Counted from the stretch's first letter, positions 1 through 8,709 are shown. The stretch is 64,000 nucleotides of DNA from Salinicola corii (GCF_008298015.1 NZ_VTPX01000017.1:1-64000), one strand, 5' to 3'. Numbers and translations are program-made. The notes: generated from the sequence alone by a model not told the origin.

Positions 1-127
1 AAGACGTTGGTGAGTATCTGATGGGGTACTACAACCGACAGCGACCTCATGCCTTCAATGACAGCATGTCCCCCGTTGTGGCCGAGGAAAACCTTAAAAT
101 ACTGTCCGGAAATAGTTGACCACTACA
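1..127 (+). mobile_element. Right end of an IS3-family insertion sequence
   Basis: An open frame at positions 3-119 encodes the last 38 residues of an IS3-family (IS150-like) OrfB transposase. It includes the typical GYYNRQRPH motif that follows the last catalytic acid of the DDE domain, and it ends at TGA 117-119. The following bases GACCACTACA, ending near 127, read as TGTAGTGGTC on the other strand. This is a typical terminal inverted repeat start for this group. The rest of the element lies off the left edge, so copy completeness cannot be judged. The IS sits about 265 bp upstream of the complex I-like operon and could affect its promoter. Confidence 0.8.
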
Positions 128-227
128 CTGTCGTTCACACCTTGCCGTTCCAGCCGACCGTAACTTCCGCATGACCCGATGCCGCTGGCTGCGTGACGGC
201 CGACTCTGCCTCGCACCTTGGCTATTG

Positions 228-256
228 TTGACCTACTTTATCCAGGGAGCTAAATG
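228..256 (+). promoter_or_regulatory. Possible sigma70-type promoter before the complex I-like operon
   Basis: TTGACC at 228-233 is followed after 17 bp by TAAATG at 251-256, a fair -35/-10 pair upstream of the first gene at 392. It lies about 100 bp downstream of the IS end. The -10 match is imperfect and no operator is evident, so this is a weak call. Confidence 0.3.
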
Positions 257-391
257 AGGACGCTTATTCAGTTTGCGTTCAGGTCAGCCGCCTACCCTTC
301 GATAAAGGGCTGGTTATCAGCGAAGGGACTGGGACCCGCGGTCATTGTCTCTGGCCCAGGTTCGTTTGAATCAGCGACGCGAGGGATCCGC

Positions 392-739
392 ATGGAGCTG
401 TTCGCTCTTCTCATCATTCTGATCGTGGTACTGGGCGCCGGGCTGCTGGTGCAGTGGCTGCCCATGCGTCATCAGCCTCGGCCCAGATGGTCCCAGCGCG
501 TGCCGTTTCTGGGCGGGGGGACGCCCGACAGCCACGCCTGGAGCCGCTACCACGTTCGCTACTACTCCATGACGCTGCTGTTGATCGCCTTCGAGATGGA
601 GATGATGTTCATGTACCCGTGGGCGGTCGTGTTCGTCGAGACGGGCAAGAAGGCCATGATGGAGATGGGCATGTTTCTCGCCATCCTGTCGGTGGGCATC
701 GTCTATGCCTGGCGTGAGGGGGTGTTCAAGTGGCAGTGA
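392..739 (+). CDS. nuoA: Complex I-like subunit A (NuoA/ND3-like)
   Basis: This 115-residue membrane protein has three predicted hydrophobic segments and resembles NuoA (ND3) of NADH:quinone oxidoreductase. The characteristic acidic helix FEMEMMFMYPWAVVF is kept. The loop that in canonical NuoA reads YECG, with the conserved Cys near the quinone channel, is replaced by a VPFLGGG stretch. The frame is open further upstream, from 254, but GAGGG at 381-385 before ATG 392 and the family length favour this start. It is the first gene of an eight-gene operon and overlaps the next gene by 10 bp. The call is by family resemblance and gene order; the altered loop fits loss of quinone chemistry in this complex. 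Confidence 0.75.
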   Translation: MELFALLIILIVVLGAGLLVQWLPMRHQPRPRWSQRVPFLGGGTPDSHAWSRYHVRYYSMTLLLIAFEMEMMFMYPWAVVFVETGKKAMMEMGMFLAILSVGIVYAWREGVFKWQ

Positions 740-2040
740 ACTGGCTGCACAAACTCGCCTCGCGTGGCAGCGTTCCTGTGTTTCCCGTGCTGGGCAAGCA
801 GGGTGATGGCGCGCTGCGGCATCTCGCGCTTTCTCCGCAAATCGAACTGGTCGACTCGCCGCGCCACGCCAGTGTGTTGCTGGTGGCGGGGGAGATTCCG
901 GCCGACCGCTTCGAGCCCCTGCGTCGGGTGCATGACCAATTGCCATACCCCTTCACGACGCTGTGGTTTCGCAGCGAACCCTGGCCTCATCTGGAACGCG
1001 TGGCCCGTATCGACGATCTCGACGACCTGCCCGGCGCACTGGTCACGGCGCATCTCGAATTGATGGAAGGCTGCCGCGGCAGTACCCATCGTCTCCTGCC
1101 GGACGAGCCGCCCAACCCTTGGGAAGGCGAGGGCGATTTCGGCCAGGGCGGTGAAGGCATGATGGGCGGGGTGCCCTACGGGCGACCCATGGCCATGAAC
1201 ATGGCAGATGACATCCGCGACGGATTGACGCTGGATTCACTGACTTTCCGGCTGGGGCCGTTCTTTTTCGCGTTTCCGCCCGGCATGGCGGCGGAGATCA
1301 CCCTGCAGGGGGATCTCGTGCAGACATGGCAAACGCAATTTGCGCCATATCCACAATCTCTCGACGATATCTTTTTCAACGCTCGCGAGCGCCCCGTCCC
1401 CATTGCGGAGGTCGAGCTTGCCCGGGCCCGCCATCACCTTCACCGGCTGTTCCATGCATTGCACCTGGCGGGTCTGGAGAATGTGAGCCTGCGGACCTTG
1501 CGTCTGGCGCATGGATTGTCGACGTCGAGTACCCTCGATGGATTGCGGCGCGCACTATCACGTAGCGGCTTCTTTCGCCTGACGGCGGGCGGCGGCGTGC
1601 TCGGCCCCGAGCAGGCGCGCATGATCGGTGGGTCCGCCGCTCGAGCTGCCGGAATGGCTGATGACCTACGCTCGGAGGATGCCGGCTATCGACGATTGGG
1701 GTTCTCTCCCGTCTGTCAGACTGCGGGCGATACCCATGCTCGCTGGCGGCAGCTTCTGGACGAAATCGATCAGTCCCTCCATCTGGCCCGTCTGGCCGAA
1801 CGCGACAGGGTACACACGGAGCGAACAGGCAGCGTCGAGACACCGCGTGGCCCCTGGTCGGCGCGGCGGCCGGCGGATGCGAGCGCGCTCTTCGACGAGC
1901 TGTTACCCGGGCTGGAGTGGGGCGATGCCCTGGCGACGGTCGCCAGCCTGGATGTCGCGGGGGTGGCCGATCAACCTGTCGGCACACGGCCATCCGGCGA
2001 GTCCCGGGCGGTACGGGGAGGCACCGGGAACGATGTTTAG
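730..2040 (+). CDS. Degenerate NuoB-NuoD-like fusion subunit of a complex I-like complex
   Basis: This 436-residue soluble protein starts at GTG 730 inside the end of nuoA. Residues 1-110 resemble the NuoB/hydrogenase small-subunit fold (SPRHASVLLVAG at 43-54). After a glycine-rich linker and PYGRPMA (149-155), the rest resembles NuoD/hydrogenase large subunit (LGPFFFAFPPGM near 175-186, a late GPEQARMIGG segment, and VETPRG near the end). I see only two cysteines in the whole protein, one near 115 and one in SPVCQT. The CC..C..C ligands of cluster N2 are therefore absent, and the NuoD His/Tyr quinone-site motifs are not recognisable. It probably acts as a structural connector rather than a redox subunit. 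It overlaps nuoH by 8 bp. Domain identity is inferred from short motifs. Confidence 0.65.
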   Translation: MAVNWLHKLASRGSVPVFPVLGKQGDGALRHLALSPQIELVDSPRHASVLLVAGEIPADRFEPLRRVHDQLPYPFTTLWFRSEPWPHLERVARIDDLDDLPGALVTAHLELMEGCRGSTHRLLPDEPPNPWEGEGDFGQGGEGMMGGVPYGRPMAMNMADDIRDGLTLDSLTFRLGPFFFAFPPGMAAEITLQGDLVQTWQTQFAPYPQSLDDIFFNARERPVPIAEVELARARHHLHRLFHALHLAGLENVSLRTLRLAHGLSTSSTLDGLRRALSRSGFFRLTAGGGVLGPEQARMIGGSAARAAGMADDLRSEDAGYRRLGFSPVCQTAGDTHARWRQLLDEIDQSLHLARLAERDRVHTERTGSVETPRGPWSARRPADASALFDELLPGLEWGDALATVASLDVAGVADQPVGTRPSGESRAVRGGTGNDV

Positions 2041-2956
2041 CGAGCTGTTTCTGCCGGTTCTCATGGTGATCTTCATGTTGGTTGTCGGCGGTTATGCCGT
2101 TGCCGTGCTCGATCGCCTGGTTGCCAGCGCGCTTGGCACCCCCCAGGCCGGAGGTATCTGGCTGGCGCCGATAGCGCGCGGAGCCTGGTTGCTGATCCAG
2201 CACGCCAATGCCACCGAAGCGCCTGACTGGCGAGCCTGGCGGCTGGCACCAGCCCTGTATCTGGCGTTGGCGGCGGGCGGGCTGGCGGTGGTGCCATGGT
2301 CGGCATCGCTGGTCGCCACGGATCTGGTCACCAGCGTGGTGCTGTGGGGCAGCGTGGAAGCGCTGGCGACCGTCGTCATCTTCTTGCATGGCTGGTCGGC
2401 GAATTCGTTACTGGCCTTGATCGGCGGGTACCGGTACGTGGCGCTGGGGCTCTCCTACATCCTGATCAGCATGTTCGTGCTGATCGGCGTGGCATTGCCG
2501 GCCGAATCGCTGCAGTTCACCCAGGTGGTGGCTTCGCAGGAAGGGCTGTGGAACGTCATTCGCCAGCCGCTGGGGCTGCCGCTGTTTCTCATCGTCGGCC
2601 TGGGCATGACCTTCTGGGGGCCGCTGAACCTGGCCGATTCGACGGATCTGGCCGGCGGCACGGCCTCGGAGATCTCGGGACCGCCACGGCTGGTCTGGGA
2701 CATGGCCCGGGCGGCCATGCTGGTTGCGTTCAGCGGCGTGGCAGCGACTGCCTTCCTGGGGGGGGGGCTGGGGCCCTGGCTGCCCGGCCCGTTATGGATG
2801 TCCCTCAAGATGCTGGCGGTATTGAGCGTGCTGCTGTTGCTCGGGCGGCTACTGCCGCGACTGGCGCCGGAGCGCTGCGTCACCTTGATGTGGGTCGTGT
2901 TGCTGCCGCTGTCGTTTATCGATCTGGTGTGGGCCGGGATAGGAGCGCTGTTGTGA
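2033..2956 (+). CDS. nuoH: Complex I-like subunit H (NuoH-like, divergent)
   Basis: This 307-residue polytopic membrane protein with about eight hydrophobic segments sits in the NuoH position. Start ATG 2033 overlaps the preceding stop. Traces of the family remain: a GPLNLADSTDLAGG segment corresponds to the usual acidic loop before a Glu-rich helix, and the following SEISGPPRLVWDMARA keeps a conserved glutamate and SG. The N-terminal GRxGPNxVG-type signature is reduced to GTPQAGGIWLAPIARG, and the usual AEY-type acidic residues are missing. NuoH normally lines the quinone chamber, so the divergence agrees with the decayed NuoB/D partner. A more open reading frame begins at 1628, but that part only shadows the upstream gene. 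Confidence 0.65.
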   Translation: MFSELFLPVLMVIFMLVVGGYAVAVLDRLVASALGTPQAGGIWLAPIARGAWLLIQHANATEAPDWRAWRLAPALYLALAAGGLAVVPWSASLVATDLVTSVVLWGSVEALATVVIFLHGWSANSLLALIGGYRYVALGLSYILISMFVLIGVALPAESLQFTQVVASQEGLWNVIRQPLGLPLFLIVGLGMTFWGPLNLADSTDLAGGTASEISGPPRLVWDMARAAMLVAFSGVAATAFLGGGLGPWLPGPLWMSLKMLAVLSVLLLLGRLLPRLAPERCVTLMWVVLLPLSFIDLVWAGIGALL

Positions 2957-3591
2957 TGGAGAGCATGAATGACGGCATCGGTGTCGATATCGCGTTTCTG
3001 CTGCTGGCCACGCTGGCGGTGGCCACCGGGTGGCGCGTGTTTCGCACCGACTCGATGGTACGGGCCTCCTTCTTTCTGCTGGTGTCGTTCATCGCCGTGG
3101 GCGTGATCATGATCCTGTTGGCGGCGGAATACCTGGGCGTTGCCATGTTCTTCATGATGGCCGTGGAAATGACGGTCATGGCGCTGTTCATGGTCATGTT
3201 CATGATGAACCCGGCCGGCCTGAATCCCATGAACATGGTCCACCAGGAACGTATCGCCATCGGGGCCGGCATCGCCGGTTTTCTGATACTGGGCGCCATG
3301 GCCCTGTTGGCGGTATTTCCCGATCAGCCGGTGCCGGCAGACCTCGAACCCGTCAGATCACTAGGCAACGAAATGCTCGGTGATTCGATGCTGATTTTCG
3401 AATCGGCGGGTCTCGTGCTGCTGACCACCATGATCGGCGTGGTGGTGCTGTCGAGCCATCGCGGGCGCTATGGCGCAGCGGCGGAGGGCTCGATGCCGCC
3501 GGGGCTGGAACCGGGCGGCGACCCGGCAGGCAAGCCCGAGGAGGACGAAGCGGGCGAGGGCGAGCATCACCATCATCACCATCATCACTGA
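2956..3591 (+). CDS. nuoJ: Complex I-like subunit J with natural C-terminal His8 tail
   Basis: This 211-residue membrane protein starts at ATG 2956, overlapping the nuoH stop. It has five hydrophobic segments and a methionine-rich helix (MAVEMTVMALFMVMFMM) typical of the NuoJ (ND6) transmembrane helix 3 region. The last 40 or so residues form a hydrophilic Gly/Glu-rich tail ending in EGE followed by eight consecutive histidines directly before the stop at 3591. A genomic polyhistidine tail is unusual for NuoJ and could bind Zn, Ni or Cu, or be a neutral low-complexity extension. NuoJ helps to form the proton path next to NuoK. A 27-bp gap with GGGAGGC at 3608-3614 separates it from nuoK. Confidence 0.8.
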   Translation: MESMNDGIGVDIAFLLLATLAVATGWRVFRTDSMVRASFFLLVSFIAVGVIMILLAAEYLGVAMFFMMAVEMTVMALFMVMFMMNPAGLNPMNMVHQERIAIGAGIAGFLILGAMALLAVFPDQPVPADLEPVRSLGNEMLGDSMLIFESAGLVLLTTMIGVVVLSSHRGRYGAAAEGSMPPGLEPGGDPAGKPEEDEAGEGEHHHHHHHH

Positions 3592-3618
3592 GCGGGACAG
3601 ACAGGCAGGGAGGCTTGC

Positions 3619-3924
3619 ATGACACTCGCCACACTTTTGCTATTGGCAGCGGCACTGATCGGTATCGGGATCTATGGCGCGCTTTCCCAGCAGTCGTTCG
3701 TGATGTTGATGATGGGACTGGAGCTGATCCTCAACGGTGTCATGCTGGCGGCGGTGGCTTTCTGGGCCTTCAGCGGGGCCGGAGCACCGGAAGGCCAACT
3801 GCTGACGATCATCGTCATGGCCGTGATGGCCATCGAGATGGCGATGGGGTTCGCCCTGGTGGTCGCGGTCTTTCGCGGTAAACAGGCCGACATGACCGAA
3901 TCGCTGACCGGGCTGAAATATTGA
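3619..3924 (+). CDS. nuoK: Complex I-like subunit K (NuoK/ND4L)
   Basis: This 101-residue protein with three transmembrane helices has the usual NuoK length. It carries the conserved glutamate in helix 2 (MGLELILNGVMLA) and a second in helix 3 (VMAIEMAMGFALVVAVF), so the proton-conducting residues of NuoK are kept. This contrasts with the decayed NuoB/D/H part and suggests the membrane arm still moves protons or Na+. An upstream GGGAGG precedes ATG 3619. The stop overlaps the nuoL start. Confidence 0.88.
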   Translation: MTLATLLLLAAALIGIGIYGALSQQSFVMLMMGLELILNGVMLAAVAFWAFSGAGAPEGQLLTIIVMAVMAIEMAMGFALVVAVFRGKQADMTESLTGLKY

Positions 3925-5816
3925 TGCTGTGGTCCGTTCCTCTCGTGCCGCTGCTGGCGGCCCTCGTCATCCATGGGGTCGGCAAGCGTTGGCCGGGCGA
4001 CGACAGGGGCCGTGCCATGCTGACCCTGGCGGGGGTGGCGATCACGGTCGCTACCTTGCTGCTCGTGAGTGTCGCGGTCACGGTGGACTGGAGCGGCACC
4101 TATCGCTGGAGTTCCCGAGTCGTTCTGTCGCTCGGGATGACGTCCGCGAGCGCCGTGTTCGCCATCGTCGTGCCACTGATCGCCGCGCCGATCATCGTCT
4201 ACAGCGCCTACCATGAAGCATCGCCGGTCAGTGGCGGGGGAACGGCGCGCCCACCCGTCGGACTGATGGTGCTGCTGACGGCGTTCGTCGGCGCGATGGA
4301 ACTGCTCGTCCTGGCCGAGGATTTCGTCACCCTGCTGATCGCCTGGGAACTGGTCGGGGCATGCTCGTGGGCGCTGATCGCCCATGAATGGCAGAAGGCC
4401 GGCAACCTGCGGGATGCCGCCTGGGCGTTCCTGGTCACTCGCTTCGGGGATCTGGGGCTGTACATCGCCGCGGCGGCAGCGTTCGCCGGCACGGGCTCGT
4501 TTGCCTTTGCAGACCTGGCCCAACTCGATGGGTGGCGGCTGGACGTGTTCGTTGCCGGCGTCGTGCTGGCCGCCGCCGCGAAATCCGCCCAGGTGCCGTT
4601 CTCTCCCTGGCTGTTTGCCGCCATGTCCGGGCCGACACCGGTGTCGGCATTGCTCCATGCGGCGACCATGGTCGCGGCGGGGATCTATCTGGTGGTCCGG
4701 CTGCATGCGGAACTCTCCGCCGTCGCCTGGTTTGCGCCGGTCGCCATCACGCTGGGGTTGACCACTGCCCTGTCAGGGGGGCTCGTGGCCTGTCTTCAGG
4801 GCCATGCCAAGAAGCTGCTGGCCGCCTCGACATCGGCCCAGTATGGCCTGATGTGGCTGGCGGCAGGGGCGGGCTTTCCCGGCGTCGCCCTGGTGCACTT
4901 CGTCACGCATGCATTCACCAAAGCGGCGCTGTTCCTGGCCGCCGGCATCGCCGAACGCCATGTCGACAGCTATTCGCTGACGGCGATGCGCCTGGGTCGC
5001 CTGCTTCCTGGCGTCGCGGCAGCCAGCATGGTGGCCAGCCTGGCGCTGGCGGGCGTCGTTCCGCTGAGTGCGGCGTGGAGCAAGGAGAAGATCGTCACGG
5101 CCGCCGGCCATCAGGCGCCCTGGCTGGCCGTGATCGTCGCCGTGGCGGCAGGGCTCAGTGCGCTGTACGCCACGCGCTTTCAGCTGCTGGCGTTCGGGCG
5201 GGGGCGGCATGACCGCATGAGCGAGGCTGTCTCCCGGCCCGGCCACTCCCGGGCGGAAGCCGCCGCGCTCTACCTGCTGGCGGCAGGCACATTGGCACTG
5301 TCGCTACTCTGGTGGCCCGGTGTCGGAAATGGTCTCGCCGATTGGCTGTCCGTGCACTTTCCCGGGACCAGGCCGTGGGAACTCATCCTGTCGCTACTGC
5401 TGGTGGCGCTGGGCATGGGCCTGGGCGTCTGGGCGGTGCGTCGTGAAGTGACGGGGGCGCGCCGACCTGGCGCCACGCGAACCGGCGTGGCGGACTGGCT
5501 GGGCCTGCCGAGGCTGGCAGCATGTGGTGCGAATGCCGTGCTGATTTTCAGCCATGGCCTGGCACGCTTCGACGATCGCGCCGTGGATGCCGGGATCCGG
5601 GGCAGTGCCCGCTTCGGTGCGTGGTTGGCCAGGCTGGGAGAGCGGCGTGGCGAAGGCGCGTTCGATGGGGCCACGAACCAGCTCGCGAAGGGTGTCGATT
5701 GGGCGGGGCAAGTGGCACGTCGGGTGCACACTGGGCAGATGCATCACTACTACACCGGTATCGCGGCAGGACTCGCCGCGATCCTGATCATCCTGAGCAT
5801 AGGAGCGCTCCTTTGA
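3924..5816 (+). CDS. nuoL: Complex I-like antiporter subunit L (NuoL/ND5)
   Basis: This 630-residue protein of the proton_antipo_M family has around 14-16 transmembrane helices. It has the antiporter-type lysines and histidines (for example LLHAATMVAAGIYL and FVTHAFTKAALFLAAG) and a glutamate in WELVGACSWALI. The C-terminal part carries a long amphipathic stretch before a last hydrophobic helix, as in NuoL, whose lateral helix clamps the membrane arm. ATG 3924 overlaps the nuoK stop (TGATG). It ends four bases before the nuoM start. NuoL, M and N are the pumping subunits, related to Mrp antiporter MrpA/MrpD. Confidence 0.88.
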   Translation: MLWSVPLVPLLAALVIHGVGKRWPGDDRGRAMLTLAGVAITVATLLLVSVAVTVDWSGTYRWSSRVVLSLGMTSASAVFAIVVPLIAAPIIVYSAYHEASPVSGGGTARPPVGLMVLLTAFVGAMELLVLAEDFVTLLIAWELVGACSWALIAHEWQKAGNLRDAAWAFLVTRFGDLGLYIAAAAAFAGTGSFAFADLAQLDGWRLDVFVAGVVLAAAAKSAQVPFSPWLFAAMSGPTPVSALLHAATMVAAGIYLVVRLHAELSAVAWFAPVAITLGLTTALSGGLVACLQGHAKKLLAASTSAQYGLMWLAAGAGFPGVALVHFVTHAFTKAALFLAAGIAERHVDSYSLTAMRLGRLLPGVAAASMVASLALAGVVPLSAAWSKEKIVTAAGHQAPWLAVIVAVAAGLSALYATRFQLLAFGRGRHDRMSEAVSRPGHSRAEAAALYLLAAGTLALSLLWWPGVGNGLADWLSVHFPGTRPWELILSLLLVALGMGLGVWAVRREVTGARRPGATRTGVADWLGLPRLAACGANAVLIFSHGLARFDDRAVDAGIRGSARFGAWLARLGERRGEGAFDGATNQLAKGVDWAGQVARRVHTGQMHHYYTGIAAGLAAILIILSIGALL

Positions 5817-5818
5817 TT

Positions 5819-7300
5819 TTGACTGCAGCCTTGGGGCTTCCCATGCTGGGGGCTCTCGCACTCGCCGTTTCAAGCCTTTGGACCGAGGCCACGGCTCGCC
5901 GGTTTGCCATCGCGGTCTCGGTGTTGCCGGTGTTGTTGCTGGCCTGGGCGTGGCGACAGTTCGATCCGCAAGGTGCGCTATTCCAGTTCGTCGAGGAGGT
6001 GCCCTGGGTACCCAGCCTGGGCATGAGCTACAGGTTGGGCGTGGATGGCATTGCGCTGGCTGTCGCGACGATGAGTGCGCTAGTCTTCTCGGCCAGCATC
6101 GCCTACCCCGTGGACACGAAGCATCAGCCTCGCCAGTACTACGCCTGGATGCTCTTTCTGCAGTCCGTGTCACTGGGTGTCTTTCTGGCGCTGGACCTGC
6201 TGCTCTTCTATGTCTTTTTCGACCTGAGCCTCGTGGGGATGTTCTTCCTGATCGGCCGTTGGGGGCATGGCCAGGCGCAGTTCGCCGCGTTCAAGTTTTT
6301 TCTATACACCTTCTGCGGCTCGCTGTTGCTGCTGTTAGCGATCATCGGACTCTATCTGTCGGTCGAACCGCATACCTTCGACATGCGCGTGCTCATCGAG
6401 CAGCAACCGCTGGCGGGCGCGGGCATGACGGCCGGCCTGGTGTTCCTCGCCCTCATGCTCGGCTTCGCCATCAAGACACCGGTGGTGCCCGTGCATACCT
6501 GGCTGCCCCAGGCGCATGTCGATGCCCCGGGGCCGGTCTCGGCGATTCTCGCCGGGGTGCTGCTCAAGATGGGTACTTACGGAATCATCCGCATTCCGTT
6601 CGCCATGATGGCGGAGACGTTCTCACGCTATGCCCTGGTCATTGCGCTGTTCGCGGTCGCGTCGATTCTCTACGGGGCTTTCGTGGCGCTTGGTCAGAGC
6701 AACCTGAAACGACGTATCGCCTACACGTCGATCAATCACATGGGCTACACGGTGCTGGGTATCGCCGCCGCCGGTGCCCTGATCCAGGACACCGGATATG
6801 CCCGCGAGCTGGCCCTGGTGGGGGCCACGATGGAAATGGTGGCGCACGGCCTGATTACCGGGGCGCTGTTCCTGATCTGTGGCTCGTTCTGGCAGCGTAC
6901 CGAGGAGTATGACCTGGACAGCTACGGTGGTCTGCTTCGTCAGGCCCCGTGGCTGACCGCCTTCGCCGTGCTCGCCTCCTTTGCCAGCCTGGGCCTGCCC
7001 GGCTTGGCCGGTTTCGTGGCGGAGTTCCATATCTTTGCCGGCACCTTCGGTGTCTATCCATGGCTCGCCGTCATCGGTGTGCTGGGCATCCTGGTGACGG
7101 CGGCGCTGTTTCTGCAGATGCTGCAGAAGGTGTTCTTCGGGGCGATGCCGGAGCGCTGGGCGCAGTTCGAGGATCTGCGTCCCATCGAGTGGGGCGTGCT
7201 CGCGGTGCTGTCGGCAGGCTTCGTGATCATCGGCGTGGCGCCGGCGTTTCTGCTGACCCTGGTCGAGGCATCGGCGACGCTGCTGGTGGGAGGTCGCTGA
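5819..7300 (+). CDS. nuoM: Complex I-like antiporter subunit M (NuoM/ND4)
   Basis: This 493-residue proton_antipo_M protein carries strong NuoM motifs: MFFLIGRWG, GFAIKTPVVPVHTWLPQAHVDAP, LAGVLLKMGTYG and MVAHGLITGALFLICG. The pumping residues (Lys in GFAIKTP and in LLKMG, His in MVAHG) are present. No ATG lies at the expected start. TTG 5819, just after the nuoL stop, with AGGAG near 5801-5805, is the best candidate, giving LTAALGLPMLG as the N-terminus. ATT 5816 or ATG 5843 are alternatives. It overlaps the nuoN start by one base. Confidence 0.88.
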   Translation: MTAALGLPMLGALALAVSSLWTEATARRFAIAVSVLPVLLLAWAWRQFDPQGALFQFVEEVPWVPSLGMSYRLGVDGIALAVATMSALVFSASIAYPVDTKHQPRQYYAWMLFLQSVSLGVFLALDLLLFYVFFDLSLVGMFFLIGRWGHGQAQFAAFKFFLYTFCGSLLLLLAIIGLYLSVEPHTFDMRVLIEQQPLAGAGMTAGLVFLALMLGFAIKTPVVPVHTWLPQAHVDAPGPVSAILAGVLLKMGTYGIIRIPFAMMAETFSRYALVIALFAVASILYGAFVALGQSNLKRRIAYTSINHMGYTVLGIAAAGALIQDTGYARELALVGATMEMVAHGLITGALFLICGSFWQRTEEYDLDSYGGLLRQAPWLTAFAVLASFASLGLPGLAGFVAEFHIFAGTFGVYPWLAVIGVLGILVTAALFLQMLQKVFFGAMPERWAQFEDLRPIEWGVLAVLSAGFVIIGVAPAFLLTLVEASATLLVGGR

Positions 7301-8709
7301 TGCCTATCGGTGACGTACTGCCGGAAATCAGCCTGACGCTGGGTGCCGTGGCGATCGTCCTGTTCGCCAGCTTCGTCCGTCAGCGGCAGCATCACTGGGC
7401 AGCCGTGCTGGCCCTGCTCGCCATCGGCCTCGGCGCGGGGTTGACCGTCGCGCAATGGGGCGGGGCGCCGCGGCTGACGTTTTCCGGTGTCTGGGCCCTG
7501 GATGGCGTGGCGCTCGCCAGCAAGCTGGTGGTGCTGGTCGCCGGTGCGCTGGTTGTCGCGATGTCGCCTGAATGGATGCGGACCGATCGCCGCCATGGCG
7601 AGTACTACGCGCTGGTGCTGTTCGCCCTGCTGGGCGTCATCATGATGGCATCGGCCAGCGATACCATGGAACTGGTGTTGGGCGTGCTGCTGTCATCGGT
7701 GGCGAGTTACCCGCTGGCCGCCTATCACCGTGGCTGGGCGCCCGCGCTGGAAGCCGGGATGAAGTATTTCCTGATCGGCGCCTTGACCAATACGTTGCTG
7801 ACGATCGGGGTGGTGGTGCTGTTCGGCCTGACCGGCAGTACCGGGTATCCGGACATCGCCCAAACGCTTGCCACGGACAGCGACCGCCTGGCGCTTACCA
7901 TTGCCACGGCCTGCGTTGTGCTGGGCCTGACCTTCAAGCTGGCGGCGTTTCCGGCTCACGCCTGGATGCCGGACGTGGCGCAGGGCTCGCCAGTACCGGC
8001 GGCGGCCTTCTTGACTGTCATTCCCAAGGTCGGTGCCGCAGTGGCGCTGGCCCGTTTCGTCTCCCTGCTGCCGCCGGACGTCGCCTCGCGGGCGATCGTG
8101 GCATTGATCTCCGTCGCTACCATGACGCTGGGTAACGTGGCGGCGTTGCGACAGACGGACGTGCGCCGCCTGCTGGGCTGGTCATCGGTTTCCCAGTCCG
8201 GCTATGCCCTGATGGCCATCGTGGTGCTGGGTGTCAGCGATCAGGCCCTGCCGGCACTGGTGTTCTTCCTGGCGAGCTATGCCACGGCCAACCTGGCTGC
8301 CTTCGCCGTGGTCACGCACCTGCGGGGACGTACCGCACTGGACGATTACCGGGGGCTGGCCCGACACGCACCGATCGCGGCCACGATACTGATCGTGTCG
8401 CTGTTGTCCCTGGTGGGGATCCCGCCGCTGGTCGGCTTCTTCGGCAAGCTGATGCTGTTTCGCGTCACCCTCGACGGCGGTTACGCCTGGCTGGCGCTCG
8501 TGGCGGCAATCAACACCGTCGTCTCGCTGTTCTATTACCTGCGCATCGTCGCGCCGATGATGTTCGGCAATCATCGGTCCGCCGTGCATGTGCTGTCGGG
8601 CCAGTGGGCGCGTGCCACGATGGCCGTGGCGGGCGTGCTGCTGATCGTCGGAGGACTCGGCGCGGAAGCGCTCTCGCTGTTTACAGAATCGATACGCTTT
8701 GCCCTGTAG
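7300..8709 (+). CDS. nuoN: Complex I-like antiporter subunit N (NuoN/ND2)
   Basis: This 469-residue proton_antipo_M protein has NuoN-type signatures: YFLIGALTNTLL, LTFKLAAFPAHAWMPDVAQGSP, LLGWSSVSQSGYALM and SLVGIPPLVGFFGKLMLF. ATG 7300 overlaps the nuoM stop. It is the last gene of the operon; no canonical nuoB, C, D, E, F, G or I is found next to it. The operon therefore encodes a membrane arm plus a single altered connector protein. Electron input must come from another partner, or the complex works as a cation/proton antiporter. No clear terminator hairpin with a T-run follows in the 63 bp before egtB. Confidence 0.88.
   Translation: MPIGDVLPEISLTLGAVAIVLFASFVRQRQHHWAAVLALLAIGLGAGLTVAQWGGAPRLTFSGVWALDGVALASKLVVLVAGALVVAMSPEWMRTDRRHGEYYALVLFALLGVIMMASASDTMELVLGVLLSSVASYPLAAYHRGWAPALEAGMKYFLIGALTNTLLTIGVVVLFGLTGSTGYPDIAQTLATDSDRLALTIATACVVLGLTFKLAAFPAHAWMPDVAQGSPVPAAAFLTVIPKVGAAVALARFVSLLPPDVASRAIVALISVATMTLGNVAALRQTDVRRLLGWSSVSQSGYALMAIVVLGVSDQALPALVFFLASYATANLAAFAVVTHLRGRTALDDYRGLARHAPIAATILIVSLLSLVGIPPLVGFFGKLMLFRVTLDGGYAWLALVAAINTVVSLFYYLRIVAPMMFGNHRSAVHVLSGQWARATMAVAGVLLIVGGLGAEALSLFTESIRFAL

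Noticed and set aside
1628-2032. Upstream extension of the NuoH-like frame
   Set aside because: The extra 135 codons overlap the fusion subunit in another frame and do not resemble NuoH; ATG 2033 fits operon spacing.
3565-3589. His8 codons taken as a cloning-vector tag
   Set aside because: The flanking sequence is a native operon with intact downstream nuoK and mixed CAC/CAT codons following a natural acidic tail, so contamination or engineering is unlikely.
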